From positions 153,227 through 217,226 of the forward strand of contig NZ_AXAP01000003.1 in NCBI RefSeq assembly GCF_000472865.1: a DNA stretch of 64,000 nt. Reading direction: 5' to 3'. The translations under genes and the position numbers were made by a program. How positions within the stretch are numbered: position 1 is the stretch's first letter; each line of letters opens with the position of its first letter. The notes under the pieces are model-generated. The model was not told the origin of the DNA, made no database searches, and worked only from the letters and a program-made list of their open reading frames with translations. The stretch is from Bradyrhizobium elkanii WSM2783. GTDB lineage: Bacteria; Pseudomonadota; Alphaproteobacteria; Rhizobiales; Xanthobacteraceae. Of the stretch, positions 40,127 through 49,287 are shown one piece after another.

Positions 40127-41440
40127 GTGAAAAACGTCCATGGCGCCCTTCTGGGCGCGGCTGCGCTCTTGCTCTCAACTCCCTCACTCGCCCAGACCGC
40201 CCTGACGATTGCCACCGTCAACAACGGCGACATGATCCGCATGCAGGGATTGACGAGCGACTTCACCAGCAAGAATCCGGACATCACGGTCAAATGGGTG
40301 ACGCTTGAGGAGAACGTGCTGCGCCAGCGCGTCACCACCGATATCGCGACCAAGGGCGGCCAGTTCGACGTCCTGACCATCGGCACCTATGAGGTGCCGA
40401 TCTGGGCCAAGAAGAACTGGCTGGTGCCGCTCGACAAGCTCGGTGCCGATTACGACGTCGCCGATCTCTTGCCGAGGATCAAGGACGCGGTGTCCGTCTC
40501 CGGCAAGCTTTATGCGGCGCCGTTCTATGGCGAAAGCTCGATGACCATGTATCGCACCGACCTGTTCCAGAAGGCCGGGCTTACCATGCCGGAAAATCCG
40601 AGCTGGGATTTCGTGATCAGTGCGGCCAAGAAGCTGACCGATAAGGAGGCCGGCGTTTACGGCATCTGCCTGCGTGGCAAGGCCGGCTGGGGTGAGAACA
40701 TGGCGTTTCTCACCGCCATGGCCAATTCCTACGGTGCACGCTGGTTCGACGAGAAGTGGGTGCCGCAGTTCGACAAGCCCGAATGGAAGAAGACACTGGC
40801 AACCTATGTCGATCTGATGAAGGAGGCGGGGCCTCCCGGCGCCAGTTCGAACGGCTTCAACGAAAACCTGGCGCTGTTCAATGCCGGCAAATGCGCGATG
40901 TGGATCGACGCAACGGTTGCGGCGTCGTTTGTGACCAATCCAAAGGACTCCACGGTCGCCGACAAGGTCGGCTTTGCGCTCGCGCCGAACGCCGGGCTTG
41001 GCAAGAACGCGAACTGGCTGTGGGCCTGGAACCTCGCGATTCCCGCCGGCTCCAAGAAGGTCGAGGCCGCAGAAAAGTTCATCGCCTGGGCGACCGGCAA
41101 GGACTACGCAAAACTGGTTGCGTCGAAGGAGGGGTGGGCCAACGTGCCGCCGGGTACGCGAACGTCGCTATACCAGAACCCTGACTACCTGAAAGTCGCG
41201 CCGTTCGCCAAATTGACGCTGGCGTCGATCGATGCCGCCGATCCGAACAAGCCGACGGTGCAACCGGTGCCTTACGTTGGCGTGCAGTATGCGGCGATCC
41301 CGGAATTCCAGGGCATCGGCACCTCGGTCGGCCAGCAGTTCTCCGCGGCGCTGTCGGGCTCGACCAGCGTGGACGCGGCGTTGTCGGCGGCGCAGGCGTC
41401 GACGGAGCGGGAAATGAAGCGCGCCGGCTACATCAAATAG
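40127..41440 (+). CDS. Sugar/polyol ABC transporter substrate-binding protein (SmoE-like)
   Basis: 437 residues, GTG start with GGGAGG upstream. Signal peptide KNVHGALLGAAALLLSTPSL ending AQ-TALT, then a type II extracellular binding domain (ITVKWVTLEENVLRQRVTTD, DVLTIGTYEVPIWAKKNWLV, AMWIDATVAASFV). The VTLEENVLRQRVTTDIA and GTYEVPIW segments are typical of sorbitol/mannitol binding proteins. First gene of a four-gene importer set. Confidence 0.9.
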   Translation: MKNVHGALLGAAALLLSTPSLAQTALTIATVNNGDMIRMQGLTSDFTSKNPDITVKWVTLEENVLRQRVTTDIATKGGQFDVLTIGTYEVPIWAKKNWLVPLDKLGADYDVADLLPRIKDAVSVSGKLYAAPFYGESSMTMYRTDLFQKAGLTMPENPSWDFVISAAKKLTDKEAGVYGICLRGKAGWGENMAFLTAMANSYGARWFDEKWVPQFDKPEWKKTLATYVDLMKEAGPPGASSNGFNENLALFNAGKCAMWIDATVAASFVTNPKDSTVADKVGFALAPNAGLGKNANWLWAWNLAIPAGSKKVEAAEKFIAWATGKDYAKLVASKEGWANVPPGTRTSLYQNPDYLKVAPFAKLTLASIDAADPNKPTVQPVPYVGVQYAAIPEFQGIGTSVGQQFSAALSGSTSVDAALSAAQASTEREMKRAGYIK

Positions 41441-42412
41441 GTGGCTCCCTTGGCTCAGACTCCCGAGCTAAGCCCTTCGCAGCCATCCGGCAGCTTGCAC
41501 CGGATGGCTGCACCGGCTTTGCAGTCGACGGAAACGGGAACCGGGACCCGACAAACGCAACTGCTCGCACGGATGCTGCTGACGCCAGCGGTCGCGCTGC
41601 TGTTCATCTGGATGATCGTCCCCTTGGCGCTGACGATCTATTTCTCGCTGCTGCGTTACAATCTGCTCGACTCCGAATCCGCGCAGTTCGTCGGCTTTGA
41701 GAATTTTCGCTATTTCCTGACCGATCCGGCTTTCCTCGCTTCGCTGCAGAACACACTGGTTCTGGTCGGGTCCGTGCTTGGACTGACCATCCTGCTTGGA
41801 ATTCCGCTCGCGCTGTTGCTCGACCAGCCGGTCATCGGCCGCAACATCGTGCGGCTGATGGTGATCGCGCCATTCTTCGTGATGCCGACGGTCAGCGCCC
41901 TGATCTGGAAGAACCTTCTGATGCATCCGGTGTCTGGCCTGTTCGCCTGGATCGCAAAGCTGTTCGGCGCGCCATCGATCGACTGGTTCAACGACGTGCC
42001 GCTATTCGCAATCATCCTGATCGTCTCCTGGCAATGGCTGCCGTTTGCAACGCTGATCCTTCTGACAGCGCTGCAATCTCTCGATGAGGAGCAGAAGGAG
42101 GCGGCTGAGATGGACGGCGCCGGCGCGCTGTCGACCTTCATCTACATCACGCTGCCGCATCTGGCCCGACCGATCACTGTCGTGATCCTGATCGAGACGA
42201 TTTTCCTTCTGACCGTGTTCGCCGAGATCTTCGTCACCACCGGCGGAGGGCCGGGATTGCAGACCACCAACATCGCCTTCCTGATCTATTCGCAGGCGCT
42301 GATCCAGTATGATGTCGGCGGTGCCTCGGCGGGCGGGTTGGTGGCAGTGGTAATCGCCAACATCGTGGCTTTCTTCCTGGTCAGGATCGTCGGCCGGAAT
42401 TTGGAGGCCTGA
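41441..42412 (+). CDS. Sugar/polyol ABC permease (SmoF/MalF-like)
   Basis: 323 residues, six or more helices; the EAA loop is EEQKEAAEMDGAGALSTFIY. LTPAVALLFIWMIVPLALTI starts the first helix. Start codon uncertain: GTG at 41441 directly after the previous stop, TTG at 41450 or ATG at 41504 are all possible and none has a clear ribosome site. Pairs with the permease that begins 3 bp after its stop. Confidence 0.87.
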   Translation: MAPLAQTPELSPSQPSGSLHRMAAPALQSTETGTGTRQTQLLARMLLTPAVALLFIWMIVPLALTIYFSLLRYNLLDSESAQFVGFENFRYFLTDPAFLASLQNTLVLVGSVLGLTILLGIPLALLLDQPVIGRNIVRLMVIAPFFVMPTVSALIWKNLLMHPVSGLFAWIAKLFGAPSIDWFNDVPLFAIILIVSWQWLPFATLILLTALQSLDEEQKEAAEMDGAGALSTFIYITLPHLARPITVVILIETIFLLTVFAEIFVTTGGGPGLQTTNIAFLIYSQALIQYDVGGASAGGLVAVVIANIVAFFLVRIVGRNLEA

Positions 42413-42415
42413 CGC

Positions 42416-43246
42416 ATGGCGCGGATGGCAACAAGCAGGCATGTGGCGGTCTCGACCATTGCGGCGTGGCTGGTCGGCTTCCTGATCTTCTTCCCGATCC
42501 TGTGGATGGTGTTGGCGAGCTTCAAGACCGAACTCGACGCCTTCGCCATACCGCCAAAATTCCTGTTCTTTCACTGGACCACGGAAAATTATGCCGCCGT
42601 GCAGGAGCGCAGCGACTATGTCCATCATGCGCTCAACTCCATCATTGTGGCAGGCGGCTCGACGCTGATCGCGCTGCTGATTGCGATTCCCGCCGCGTGG
42701 TCGATGGCGTTCTCGCCGACCAAACGCACCAAGGATGTGCTGCTCTGGATGCTATCGACAAAGATGATGCCGCCGGTCGGCGTGCTGGTGCCGATCTATC
42801 TGATCTACCGCGATTTCGGCTTGCTCGATACTTTGACTGGTCTCGTCTTCATCCTCTGCCTCGGCAATCTGCCGATCGTGATCTGGATGCTGTTTACCTA
42901 TTTCAAGGAAATCCCGAAGGACATCCTCGAAGCCGCACGCATGGACGGAGCAACGATCAGCCGCGAACTCGTCTATGTGCTGACGCCGATGGCCGTACCG
43001 GGGCTTGCATCAACGTTGCTCTTGAATTTGATCCTCGCCTGGAACGAGGCGTTCTGGACGTTGAACCTCTCGACGCTGCAGGCCGCGCCGCTGACCGTGT
43101 TCATCGCGTCCTATTCGAGTCCCGAGGGGCTGTTCTGGGCCAAGCTCTCGGCCGCTTCCACGCTCGCGATCGCGCCGATCCTGGTGCTCGGCTGGTTCAG
43201 CCAGCGCCAGCTCGTCCGCGGCCTGACTTTTGGCGCGGTCAAGTAA
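42416..43246 (+). CDS. Sugar/polyol ABC permease (SmoG/MalG-like)
   Basis: 276 residues with the MalG-type EAA loop ILEAARMDGATISRELVYVL and WMLSTKMMPPVGVLVPIYLI. The MMPPVGVLVPIY segment is common in polyol permeases. TTGGAGG lies just before the ATG. Forms the translocation channel with the preceding permease. Confidence 0.88.
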   Translation: MARMATSRHVAVSTIAAWLVGFLIFFPILWMVLASFKTELDAFAIPPKFLFFHWTTENYAAVQERSDYVHHALNSIIVAGGSTLIALLIAIPAAWSMAFSPTKRTKDVLLWMLSTKMMPPVGVLVPIYLIYRDFGLLDTLTGLVFILCLGNLPIVIWMLFTYFKEIPKDILEAARMDGATISRELVYVLTPMAVPGLASTLLLNLILAWNEAFWTLNLSTLQAAPLTVFIASYSSPEGLFWAKLSAASTLAIAPILVLGWFSQRQLVRGLTFGAVK

Positions 43247-43264
43247 AACGGAAAGGCTGGAGCC

Positions 43265-44269
43265 ATGGGTCAGATCACGCTTCAGAATGTCCAGAAATCG
43301 TTCGGGCCCGTTCACATCATCAAGGGCGCCGATCTGGATATCTCGGATGGTTCCTTTGTCGTTTTCGTCGGCCCCTCCGGCTGCGGCAAGACCACTCTTC
43401 TCCGCCTGATCGCCGGGCTCGAGGACGTCAGCGGCGGCAATATCCTGATCGACGGCAAGAACGTCGTTGACGTTCCGCCTGCCAAGCGCGGCTTGTCGAT
43501 GGTCTTCCAATCCTATGCGCTCTATCCGCATATGAGCGTGCGCGGCAACATCGCCTTCGGCCTGAAGATGGCGGGTCTGCCGAAAGCCGAGATCAACCGG
43601 AAGGTGGAGGCCGCGGCAGCAACCCTTAATCTGACGCCGTATCTCGACAGGAAGCCGCGCGAATTGTCGGGGGGCCAGCGCCAGCGCGTCGCGATCGGGC
43701 GGGCCATCGTCCGTGAGCCGAAGGCGTTTCTGTTCGACGAGCCGCTGTCAAATCTCGACGCCGCGCTGCGCGTGCAGATGCGCCTGGAGGTCACGCGGCT
43801 GCAGAAGCAGCTTGGCACGACGGCCATCTATGTCACGCACGACCAGGTGGAGGCGATGACAATGGCGGACAAGATTGTGGTGCTCAATGGCGGCAAGATC
43901 GAGCAATACGGGACGCCGCTCGAACTCTACGAAAAGCCGGCCAATCTGTTCGTCGCCGGCTTCATCGGCTCGCCGAAAATGAACTTCATCTCCGGCGAGG
44001 TCGCAGGCCGCCATGACGCGGCCACCATTGGCGTTCGCCCCGAGCACCTGAAAATCGCGCGCGACGGCGAGGGATGGCCGGGAAGCATCATGGTCGCCGA
44101 GCATCTCGGCAGCGACACCTTTCTCTATGTCGACGCTGGCGCAATCGGAACACTCACCGCGCGCCACGTTGGCGAGCTCGATTTGAGCGCCGGCGACCGT
44201 GTCCTGCTGTCGCCGGATCCCGGCCGCCTGCATCGGTTCGATGAAAGCGGAAAATCGCTGCGGGCTTAA
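43265..44269 (+). CDS. Sugar/polyol ABC importer ATPase (SmoK/MalK/UgpC-like)
   Basis: 334 residues: Walker A GPSGCGKT, signature [16 protein letters not shown], Walker [14 protein letters not shown]-switch [11 protein letters not shown], and a C-terminal TOBE/OB regulatory domain from about 235 onward ([13 protein letters not shown]). Shorter than typical MalK (about 370) but usual for SmoK. Energises the SmoEFG-like importer. Confidence 0.9.
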   Translation: MGQITLQNVQKSFGPVHIIKGADLDISDGSFVVFVGPSGCGKTTLLRLIAGLEDVSGGNILIDGKNVVDVPPAKRGLSMVFQSYALYPHMSVRGNIAFGLKMAGLPKAEINRKVEAAAATLNLTPYLDRKPRELSGGQRQRVAIGRAIVREPKAFLFDEPLSNLDAALRVQMRLEVTRLQKQLGTTAIYVTHDQVEAMTMADKIVVLNGGKIEQYGTPLELYEKPANLFVAGFIGSPKMNFISGEVAGRHDAATIGVRPEHLKIARDGEGWPGSIMVAEHLGSDTFLYVDAGAIGTLTARHVGELDLSAGDRVLLSPDPGRLHRFDESGKSLRA

Positions 44270-44282
44270 CAGGAAGACCAAG

Positions 44283-45056
44283 ATGTATCTGGAAAAATTC
44301 AAACTACCCGGCAAGACCGCAGTCGTAACCGGGGGCGGGCAGGGGATCGGCCTCGCCTGTGCCGAGGCGCTGGCCGAGGCCGGCGCGAGGGTTGTGATTG
44401 CCGATCGCGATGCGGCGGTAGCCGGCGAAGCGGGTGCCTATTTGAGCGGGAAGGGCTATCAGGCCGAGGTCGCGGTCGTGGACGTGACGGATTCACGGCG
44501 CGTTACCGAGATTGCCGACGAACTCGTCGCTCGCTACGGCCGGGTCGATGTCCTCGTCAACAATGCCGGCATCGCGCGCAGCGAGACTCCGGCCGAAACC
44601 GTGACCGACGAGCACTGGCTGAATGTCATCGACGTCAATCTCAACGGCACCTTCTGGTGCTGCCGCGCCTTCGGCAAGCACATGCTTCAGGCGCGGACGG
44701 GCAATATCGTCAATATCGGCTCGATGTCCGGTTTCATCGTCAATAAGCCGCAGGAGCAGTGCTACTACAACGCCTCCAAGGCTGCGGTGCACCATCTGAC
44801 CAAATCGCTCGCAGCCGAATGGGGCGCGCGCGGCGTGCGCGTCAACGCGGTGGCGCCGACCTACATCGAGACGCCCCTGAACGCATTCGTGAAGGACAAC
44901 CGCCGCATGTACGACGCCTGGATCGGCGGCACCCCGATGGCGCGGATGGGGCAGGTGGAGGAGATCGCCTCTGTGGTCCTGTTCCTGTCATCGGAAGCGG
45001 CCAGCCTCATGACCGGAAGCATCGTTCTTGTCGATGGTGGCTATACTTGCTGGTAA
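44283..45056 (+). CDS. Short-chain polyol dehydrogenase
   Basis: 257 residues: cofactor site TGGGQGIGLA, NNAGIA, catalytic Ser in VNIGSMSG and Tyr/Lys in YYNASKAA, so the active site is complete. The INKPQEQCYYNASKAAVHHL-type stretch (VNKPQEQCYYNASK here) resembles D-arabitol 2-dehydrogenases, mannitol 2-dehydrogenases and L-xylulose reductases. With the D-ribulokinase-like gene 28 bp downstream, a ribitol or D-arabitol to D-ribulose oxidation is a reasonable inference. Confidence 0.85.
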   Translation: MYLEKFKLPGKTAVVTGGGQGIGLACAEALAEAGARVVIADRDAAVAGEAGAYLSGKGYQAEVAVVDVTDSRRVTEIADELVARYGRVDVLVNNAGIARSETPAETVTDEHWLNVIDVNLNGTFWCCRAFGKHMLQARTGNIVNIGSMSGFIVNKPQEQCYYNASKAAVHHLTKSLAAEWGARGVRVNAVAPTYIETPLNAFVKDNRRMYDAWIGGTPMARMGQVEEIASVVLFLSSEAASLMTGSIVLVDGGYTCW

Positions 45057-45084
45057 GCTTGCGTCAAAACTGACGGGAGCGAAC

Positions 45085-46752
45085 ATGCGGCAAGCCTTCA
45101 TCGGCATCGACGTCGGAACCTCCAGCACGCGCGCGGGCATCTTCGACGAAAACGGAGTCCTGCTCGCAACTGCAAAACACCCGATCGCGGTCTGGCACGA
45201 GGCAGGCGACATTGTAGAGCAGTCGTCGTCAGACATCTGGGCGGCCAGCGTCTCGGCCGTCCGCAGCGCGATGGCAGTAGCCGCGATATCGCCGGAGCTC
45301 GTGAAGGGCATTGGCTTCGACGCGACCTGCTCGCTGGTCGCCCTCGATCGGCATGGCGGACCGCTGACGGTGAGTACATCCGGCGACAAGCAGCGCAATG
45401 TCATCGTCTGGATGGATCATCGCGCGATCGAGGAAGCGCGGCTGATCAACGATAAGCAGGATGAGGTGCTGCGCTATGTCGGCGGCTCCATCTCGCCCGA
45501 GATGGAGATGCCGAAGCTGCTCTGGCTGAAGCGGCACTTGCGCGACAGTTTTGATCGCGCCGGGCATTTCTTCGACCTGGCCGACTTCCTCTCGTGGCGC
45601 GCGACAGGGTCGCTCGCGCGCTCGACCTGCACGGTGACCTGCAAGTGGAACTACCTCGCGCATGAAGGGCGTTGGAGCGCGCCATATTTTCAGCGCGTGG
45701 GCTTGCAGGAATTCGTCGAGGACGAATATCGCAGGATCGGCACCGAGATCGTCGCTCCTGGAACGCGGCTGGGGCTTGGCCTGACCGAACAGGCGGCACG
45801 AGATTTCGGGCTGAGACCGGGGACGCCGGTCGGCGCCTCGTTGATCGATGCGCACGCCGGCGGGCTCGGCGCGATCGGCGGCCGGGACGCATCGGGTGCT
45901 GAAGTCGATGTCTGCGATCGCCTCGCCTACATCATGGGGACCTCCGCCTGCATCATGGCGACAACGGTCGATCCCTGTTTTGTACCCGGCGTGTGGGGAC
46001 CGTATTACTCGGGCATGGTGCCCGGCTTCTGGCTCAACGAAGGCGGACAATCGGCGGCGGGTGCTGCGATCGATTATTTGATCCGCTCCCATCCCGCCTA
46101 CATCGAGGCAAGCGACGCGGCAAGGCGCAACGGCGTGGAGATCATCCAGATCCTCGAGGAGCGGATCATGGCCCGTGCTGGGCAGGCGAGCAGGGCGGCG
46201 CTGCTGGCGCGCGACCTTCATGTGCTGCCGGAATTCCTCGGCAACCGCTCGCCTTATGCCGATCCCGATACACGCGCCGTCATTGCCGGCCTCGATCTCG
46301 ATACGGATATCTGCGCGATGGAGCGTCTGTTCGTGGCGGGGTTGTGCGGGCTCGCCTATGGCCTCGCCGACGTCATCGATGCCTTCAAGGCGCAGGGGGT
46401 CAACAGCAAGCTGATCGTCATGGGCGGCGGCGCAGGAAGGAGCCCGCTGGTGCGGCAGATCATGGCCGATACGACCGGCCTCACGGTGGCACTACCGCAA
46501 ACGGCGGAGCCGGTTCTGCTCGGCGCGGCCATGCTCGGCGCCGTCGCTGCCGGCGCCTATGCCTCGCTCGGCGAGACCATGGCCGCGATGTCGGCGCTCG
46601 GTCGCCTGACCGAGCCGGCCGCGCCGGGCATGGAAGAATTCCACCGCCGAAAGCGCGAGGTCTACAGGTTGTTGCGCGGGCTTGATCGCGGAAGCCGTGA
46701 GGCGATGCGCGGTTTTGAGATCATCTCGAAAGGTCGCGAACGATGCTGCTGA
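45085..46752 (+). CDS. FGGY-family carbohydrate kinase (D-ribulokinase-like)
   Basis: 555 residues: phosphate loop GIDVGTSSTRAGIFDENG, GFDATCSLVALDRHG, VIVWMDHRAIEEA, and the C-terminal ATP site VMGGGAGRSPLVRQIMAD. The FDATCSLV and WMDHRA motifs belong to the FGGY/YDR109C branch of D-ribulokinases, not to bacterial XylB xylulokinase. It would phosphorylate a ketopentose made by the adjacent dehydrogenase. Overlaps the next gene by 10 bp. Confidence 0.87.
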   Translation: MRQAFIGIDVGTSSTRAGIFDENGVLLATAKHPIAVWHEAGDIVEQSSSDIWAASVSAVRSAMAVAAISPELVKGIGFDATCSLVALDRHGGPLTVSTSGDKQRNVIVWMDHRAIEEARLINDKQDEVLRYVGGSISPEMEMPKLLWLKRHLRDSFDRAGHFFDLADFLSWRATGSLARSTCTVTCKWNYLAHEGRWSAPYFQRVGLQEFVEDEYRRIGTEIVAPGTRLGLGLTEQAARDFGLRPGTPVGASLIDAHAGGLGAIGGRDASGAEVDVCDRLAYIMGTSACIMATTVDPCFVPGVWGPYYSGMVPGFWLNEGGQSAAGAAIDYLIRSHPAYIEASDAARRNGVEIIQILEERIMARAGQASRAALLARDLHVLPEFLGNRSPYADPDTRAVIAGLDLDTDICAMERLFVAGLCGLAYGLADVIDAFKAQGVNSKLIVMGGGAGRSPLVRQIMADTTGLTVALPQTAEPVLLGAAMLGAVAAGAYASLGETMAAMSALGRLTEPAAPGMEEFHRRKREVYRLLRGLDRGSREAMRGFEIISKGRERCC

Positions 46753-47678
46753 GCTGTGGCGATGCGCTGATCGATTTTGTGCCGGTTACGACCGCAGACG
46801 GTCACGAAGCGGTACGACCGGCAGTCGGCGGGTCTTGCCTCAACGTTGCGGTCGGACTGGCGCGGCTTGGCGCGCCGACCGGCTTTGTCGGTGGCGTCTC
46901 GACCGATCTGTTCGGCCGCATGATCGCCGACCACGCCGCCGCATCCGGCGTCGACCTTCGCTATGCCACCCGCAGCGATCGCCAGACCACGCTTGCTTTC
47001 GTCCGAATGGTCGCGGGCGAGTCGCAATATGCGTTTTATGACGCGGAGACGGCCACCCGGGAATGGACCTATTCGCACGGCAAAATTCCGTTCGAGACGA
47101 TCGAGGCCGTCCACATCGGCTCAACGACGCTGGTCAACGAGAGGGGAGCCGCGGAAACCGCCGCGATGGTCGCCGATGCCAAATCATCGGCGACGATTTC
47201 GTTCGACCCGAACTGCAGGCCCAATCTGGTCAAGGACAAGACAGCCTATCTCGCGCGCATGGACGGGTTTGTCGACAGCGCGGACATCGTTCGCATGTCG
47301 GACGTTGACTTCGACTATCTCTACGGGAAAGAGGCTTACGCAGCGAAGGCGGAAGAGTTCCTGGCTGGAGGCGGCAGCCTGTTTGTCGTCACGCGCGGAA
47401 CGAAGGGAGCCCAGGCCTGGCATTCGGCGGCCGGTGCCATCGAAGTCGGGTCACCCGCGATCACCGTCGTGGACACGATCGGCGCAGGCGACAGCTTTCA
47501 GGCCGCGCTGCTGTTTGCGCTGCATAAGCAGGGTAGACTCGGCAGGAGCGGACTGAGGGACACCAACGCGAACGAGCTTCGCTGCGCGCTGGCATTTGCC
47601 TGCAGTTGCGCTGCGCTGACCTGCACGCGGGTTGGGGCAGATCCGCCCCGCAGCAACGAAGTTGCTTGGACGTGTTAG
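46743..47678 (+). CDS. PfkB-family carbohydrate kinase (fructokinase-like)
   Basis: 311 residues: N-terminal CGDALIDFVPV, GGSCLNVAVGLARLGAPTGF (substrate site), and the catalytic signature DTIGAGDSFQAALLFAL with the Asp base. Fructokinases of this type occur in rhizobial polyol clusters, where they handle fructose made from mannitol or sorbitol. Start overlaps the FGGY kinase. A stem-loop overlapping its stop codon ends the cluster. Confidence 0.88.
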   Translation: MLLSCGDALIDFVPVTTADGHEAVRPAVGGSCLNVAVGLARLGAPTGFVGGVSTDLFGRMIADHAAASGVDLRYATRSDRQTTLAFVRMVAGESQYAFYDAETATREWTYSHGKIPFETIEAVHIGSTTLVNERGAAETAAMVADAKSSATISFDPNCRPNLVKDKTAYLARMDGFVDSADIVRMSDVDFDYLYGKEAYAAKAEEFLAGGGSLFVVTRGTKGAQAWHSAAGAIEVGSPAITVVDTIGAGDSFQAALLFALHKQGRLGRSGLRDTNANELRCALAFACSCAALTCTRVGADPPRSNEVAWTC

Positions 47679-47697
47679 AGGCGTTGGGCGCCTCTAG
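47677..47697 (+). terminator. Stem-loop ending the polyol operon
   Basis: TAGAGGCG (47677-47684), loop TTGGG, CGCCTCTA (47690-47697): a perfect 8-bp stem that begins within the kinase stop codon. There is no T tract, so efficiency is uncertain. Confidence 0.5.
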
Positions 47698-47803
47698 GTG
47701 CAAGGCGGCTTAGGCGACCGCAATAAACATCGCGACGCTCGAAAGATACGCGCGGCCAATAATCGACGTTATGCCACCGGTGAGCCAACCCTCATGGTTT
47801 TGT

Positions 47804-48069
47804 TAAATCGTTTCATTGACAGGCCGTCCATAACGGCACATAGTCTCTAACCAAGTGCTGAAAGAACAATCAGAGGGAAGGGACGCCGACGCTCGGGCTG
47901 GGTGCAGACTTCGCTCAAGCGGCCAAGCTGGAATAATTACAAAGCAAAATCAATATATTGTTTGAATGTTGCGTCCATCCTCTGGTGGGGTGACGCGACT
48001 GCGCGAAGCTAAGTGTCGCGCGCCTCGCAACACGCGCTGGCAGAAAAACAAGCAAAAATAAATGAAACG
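47804..48069 (+). promoter_or_regulatory. Candidate promoter and LacI-type half-sites before the 48-62 kb operon
   Basis: TTGACA (47816-47821) and CATAGT (47839-47844) are 17 bp apart. TAAATCGTTTCA (47804-47815) abuts the -35 and shares the right half of the LacI-family consensus TGAAACGTTTCA; TGAAACG recurs at 48063-48069, 20 bp before the binding-protein start. The gap 47698-48089 has no gene. Confidence 0.45.
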
Positions 48070-48089
48070 ATCCATATCGGAGGGTGGAA

Positions 48090-49277
48090 ATGAAGATAAC
48101 GCGTCGTGACTTGCTGTTGGCCGGCGCCGCAATCAGCGCTTCGAGTGTCGTGTGCGGGCCGTCCGCGCTCGCCGCCGGACCGGAGCTCAAACTGGGCGTC
48201 GTCGGTGTGCTTTCCGGGCCGGCTGCGCAGTGGGGACTCGCCCTCAAGGGCGCGGCGGAGTTCGCCGCTGCGGAGGCCAATCGCGACGGCCTGGTCAAGA
48301 TCGACGGCGCGCCCTGTCAAGTCAGTGTCGTTGCGATCGATAGCAAATACACCGCAGAGGGCGCCGCCGCGGCAGCAAATACGCTCGCGGGGCAGGGCGT
48401 AAAATTTATCATCGGTCCCATCGGTTCACCCGAACTCACCGGGCTGAAGCCCATCGCCAAACGCAATTCGATGCTGGTGATGGGCAATGGCTACGCCAAG
48501 GATGCGCTGGGTCCGCAATGGCCGTTGGTGTTCCATGTCGGCCCTGGTCCGTCGGGATGGGCCGATCCGATCATCAAGATCGCCAAGCAGAAATTCGGCA
48601 TCAAGAGCGTTGTCCTCGTTGCTCCGAACGACCAGGGGGGCACGGATATCGCAAGCGTCGATGCGGACGCCTACAAGAAGAACGGTATCGCTGCGACTGA
48701 GGAGTACTACCAGCGCGGCACCACCAATTTTGCGCCGATCGTGACGCGCATCATGAACGCAAAACCGGAGGCCGTGGATCTCGCGTCCTCGCCGCCCGGC
48801 GACGCCGGCATCATGGTCAAGCAATTGCGCCAAGCCGGGTTCGAAGGACCGATCGGGCGCCTCGGTGGCCCAGGCTATGGCGAGATCTCGCGGGTTGCCG
48901 GCGGCGACCCCGTGCTGAAGGACTTCTATTGGTACGAGCCGGTTCTGGTCGACGAGAAGGTCCAACTGATCGCCGACGAATACAAGAAGCTGTTCGGCAC
49001 CGAGCGGCCTGAGAACAATTTGTTTTTCCAGTGGGTGTCCGGCACTCGCATGGTCCTAAAGGCGATCGCGAAAGCGGGTACGATCACCGACACCGAAAAG
49101 GTGGCTCAGGCTCTCCGTGCATTGCCCGTGGACGATCCAAATGTCGGTTCAGGACATTGGATCGGCAAGGAATTCTTCGGCATCAACCATGAGCTATCGT
49201 TCCCCTTCGGCGTGGGATTGGTCACTGACGGAAAATTGCAGCCGATCGTTCCGGTCGAAGCGGCCACGGGCAAGTAG
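48090..49277 (+). CDS. Branched-chain-type ABC substrate-binding protein, Tat-exported
   Basis: 395 residues. The N-terminus MKITRRDLLLAGAAISA carries a twin-arginine signal, then a type I binding domain (KLGVVGVLSGPAAQWGLALK, GVKFIIGPIGSPELTGLKPI, VLVAPNDQGGTDIASVDADA). Export of a binding protein by Tat instead of Sec is less usual. GGAGGG lies 5 bp before the ATG; a GTG six bases earlier overlaps it. First gene of the long operon; it delivers the unknown organic acid to the permeases that follow. Confidence 0.9.
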   Translation: MKITRRDLLLAGAAISASSVVCGPSALAAGPELKLGVVGVLSGPAAQWGLALKGAAEFAAAEANRDGLVKIDGAPCQVSVVAIDSKYTAEGAAAAANTLAGQGVKFIIGPIGSPELTGLKPIAKRNSMLVMGNGYAKDALGPQWPLVFHVGPGPSGWADPIIKIAKQKFGIKSVVLVAPNDQGGTDIASVDADAYKKNGIAATEEYYQRGTTNFAPIVTRIMNAKPEAVDLASSPPGDAGIMVKQLRQAGFEGPIGRLGGPGYGEISRVAGGDPVLKDFYWYEPVLVDEKVQLIADEYKKLFGTERPENNLFFQWVSGTRMVLKAIAKAGTITDTEKVAQALRALPVDDPNVGSGHWIGKEFFGINHELSFPFGVGLVTDGKLQPIVPVEAATGK

Positions 49278-49287
49278 CGGAGTTCCT

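Noticed and set aside
47951..47960. CAATATATTG palindrome in the AT-rich stretch before the long operon
   Set aside because: Perfect but short, and AT-rich sequence gives such palindromes easily; no extension beyond ten bases.
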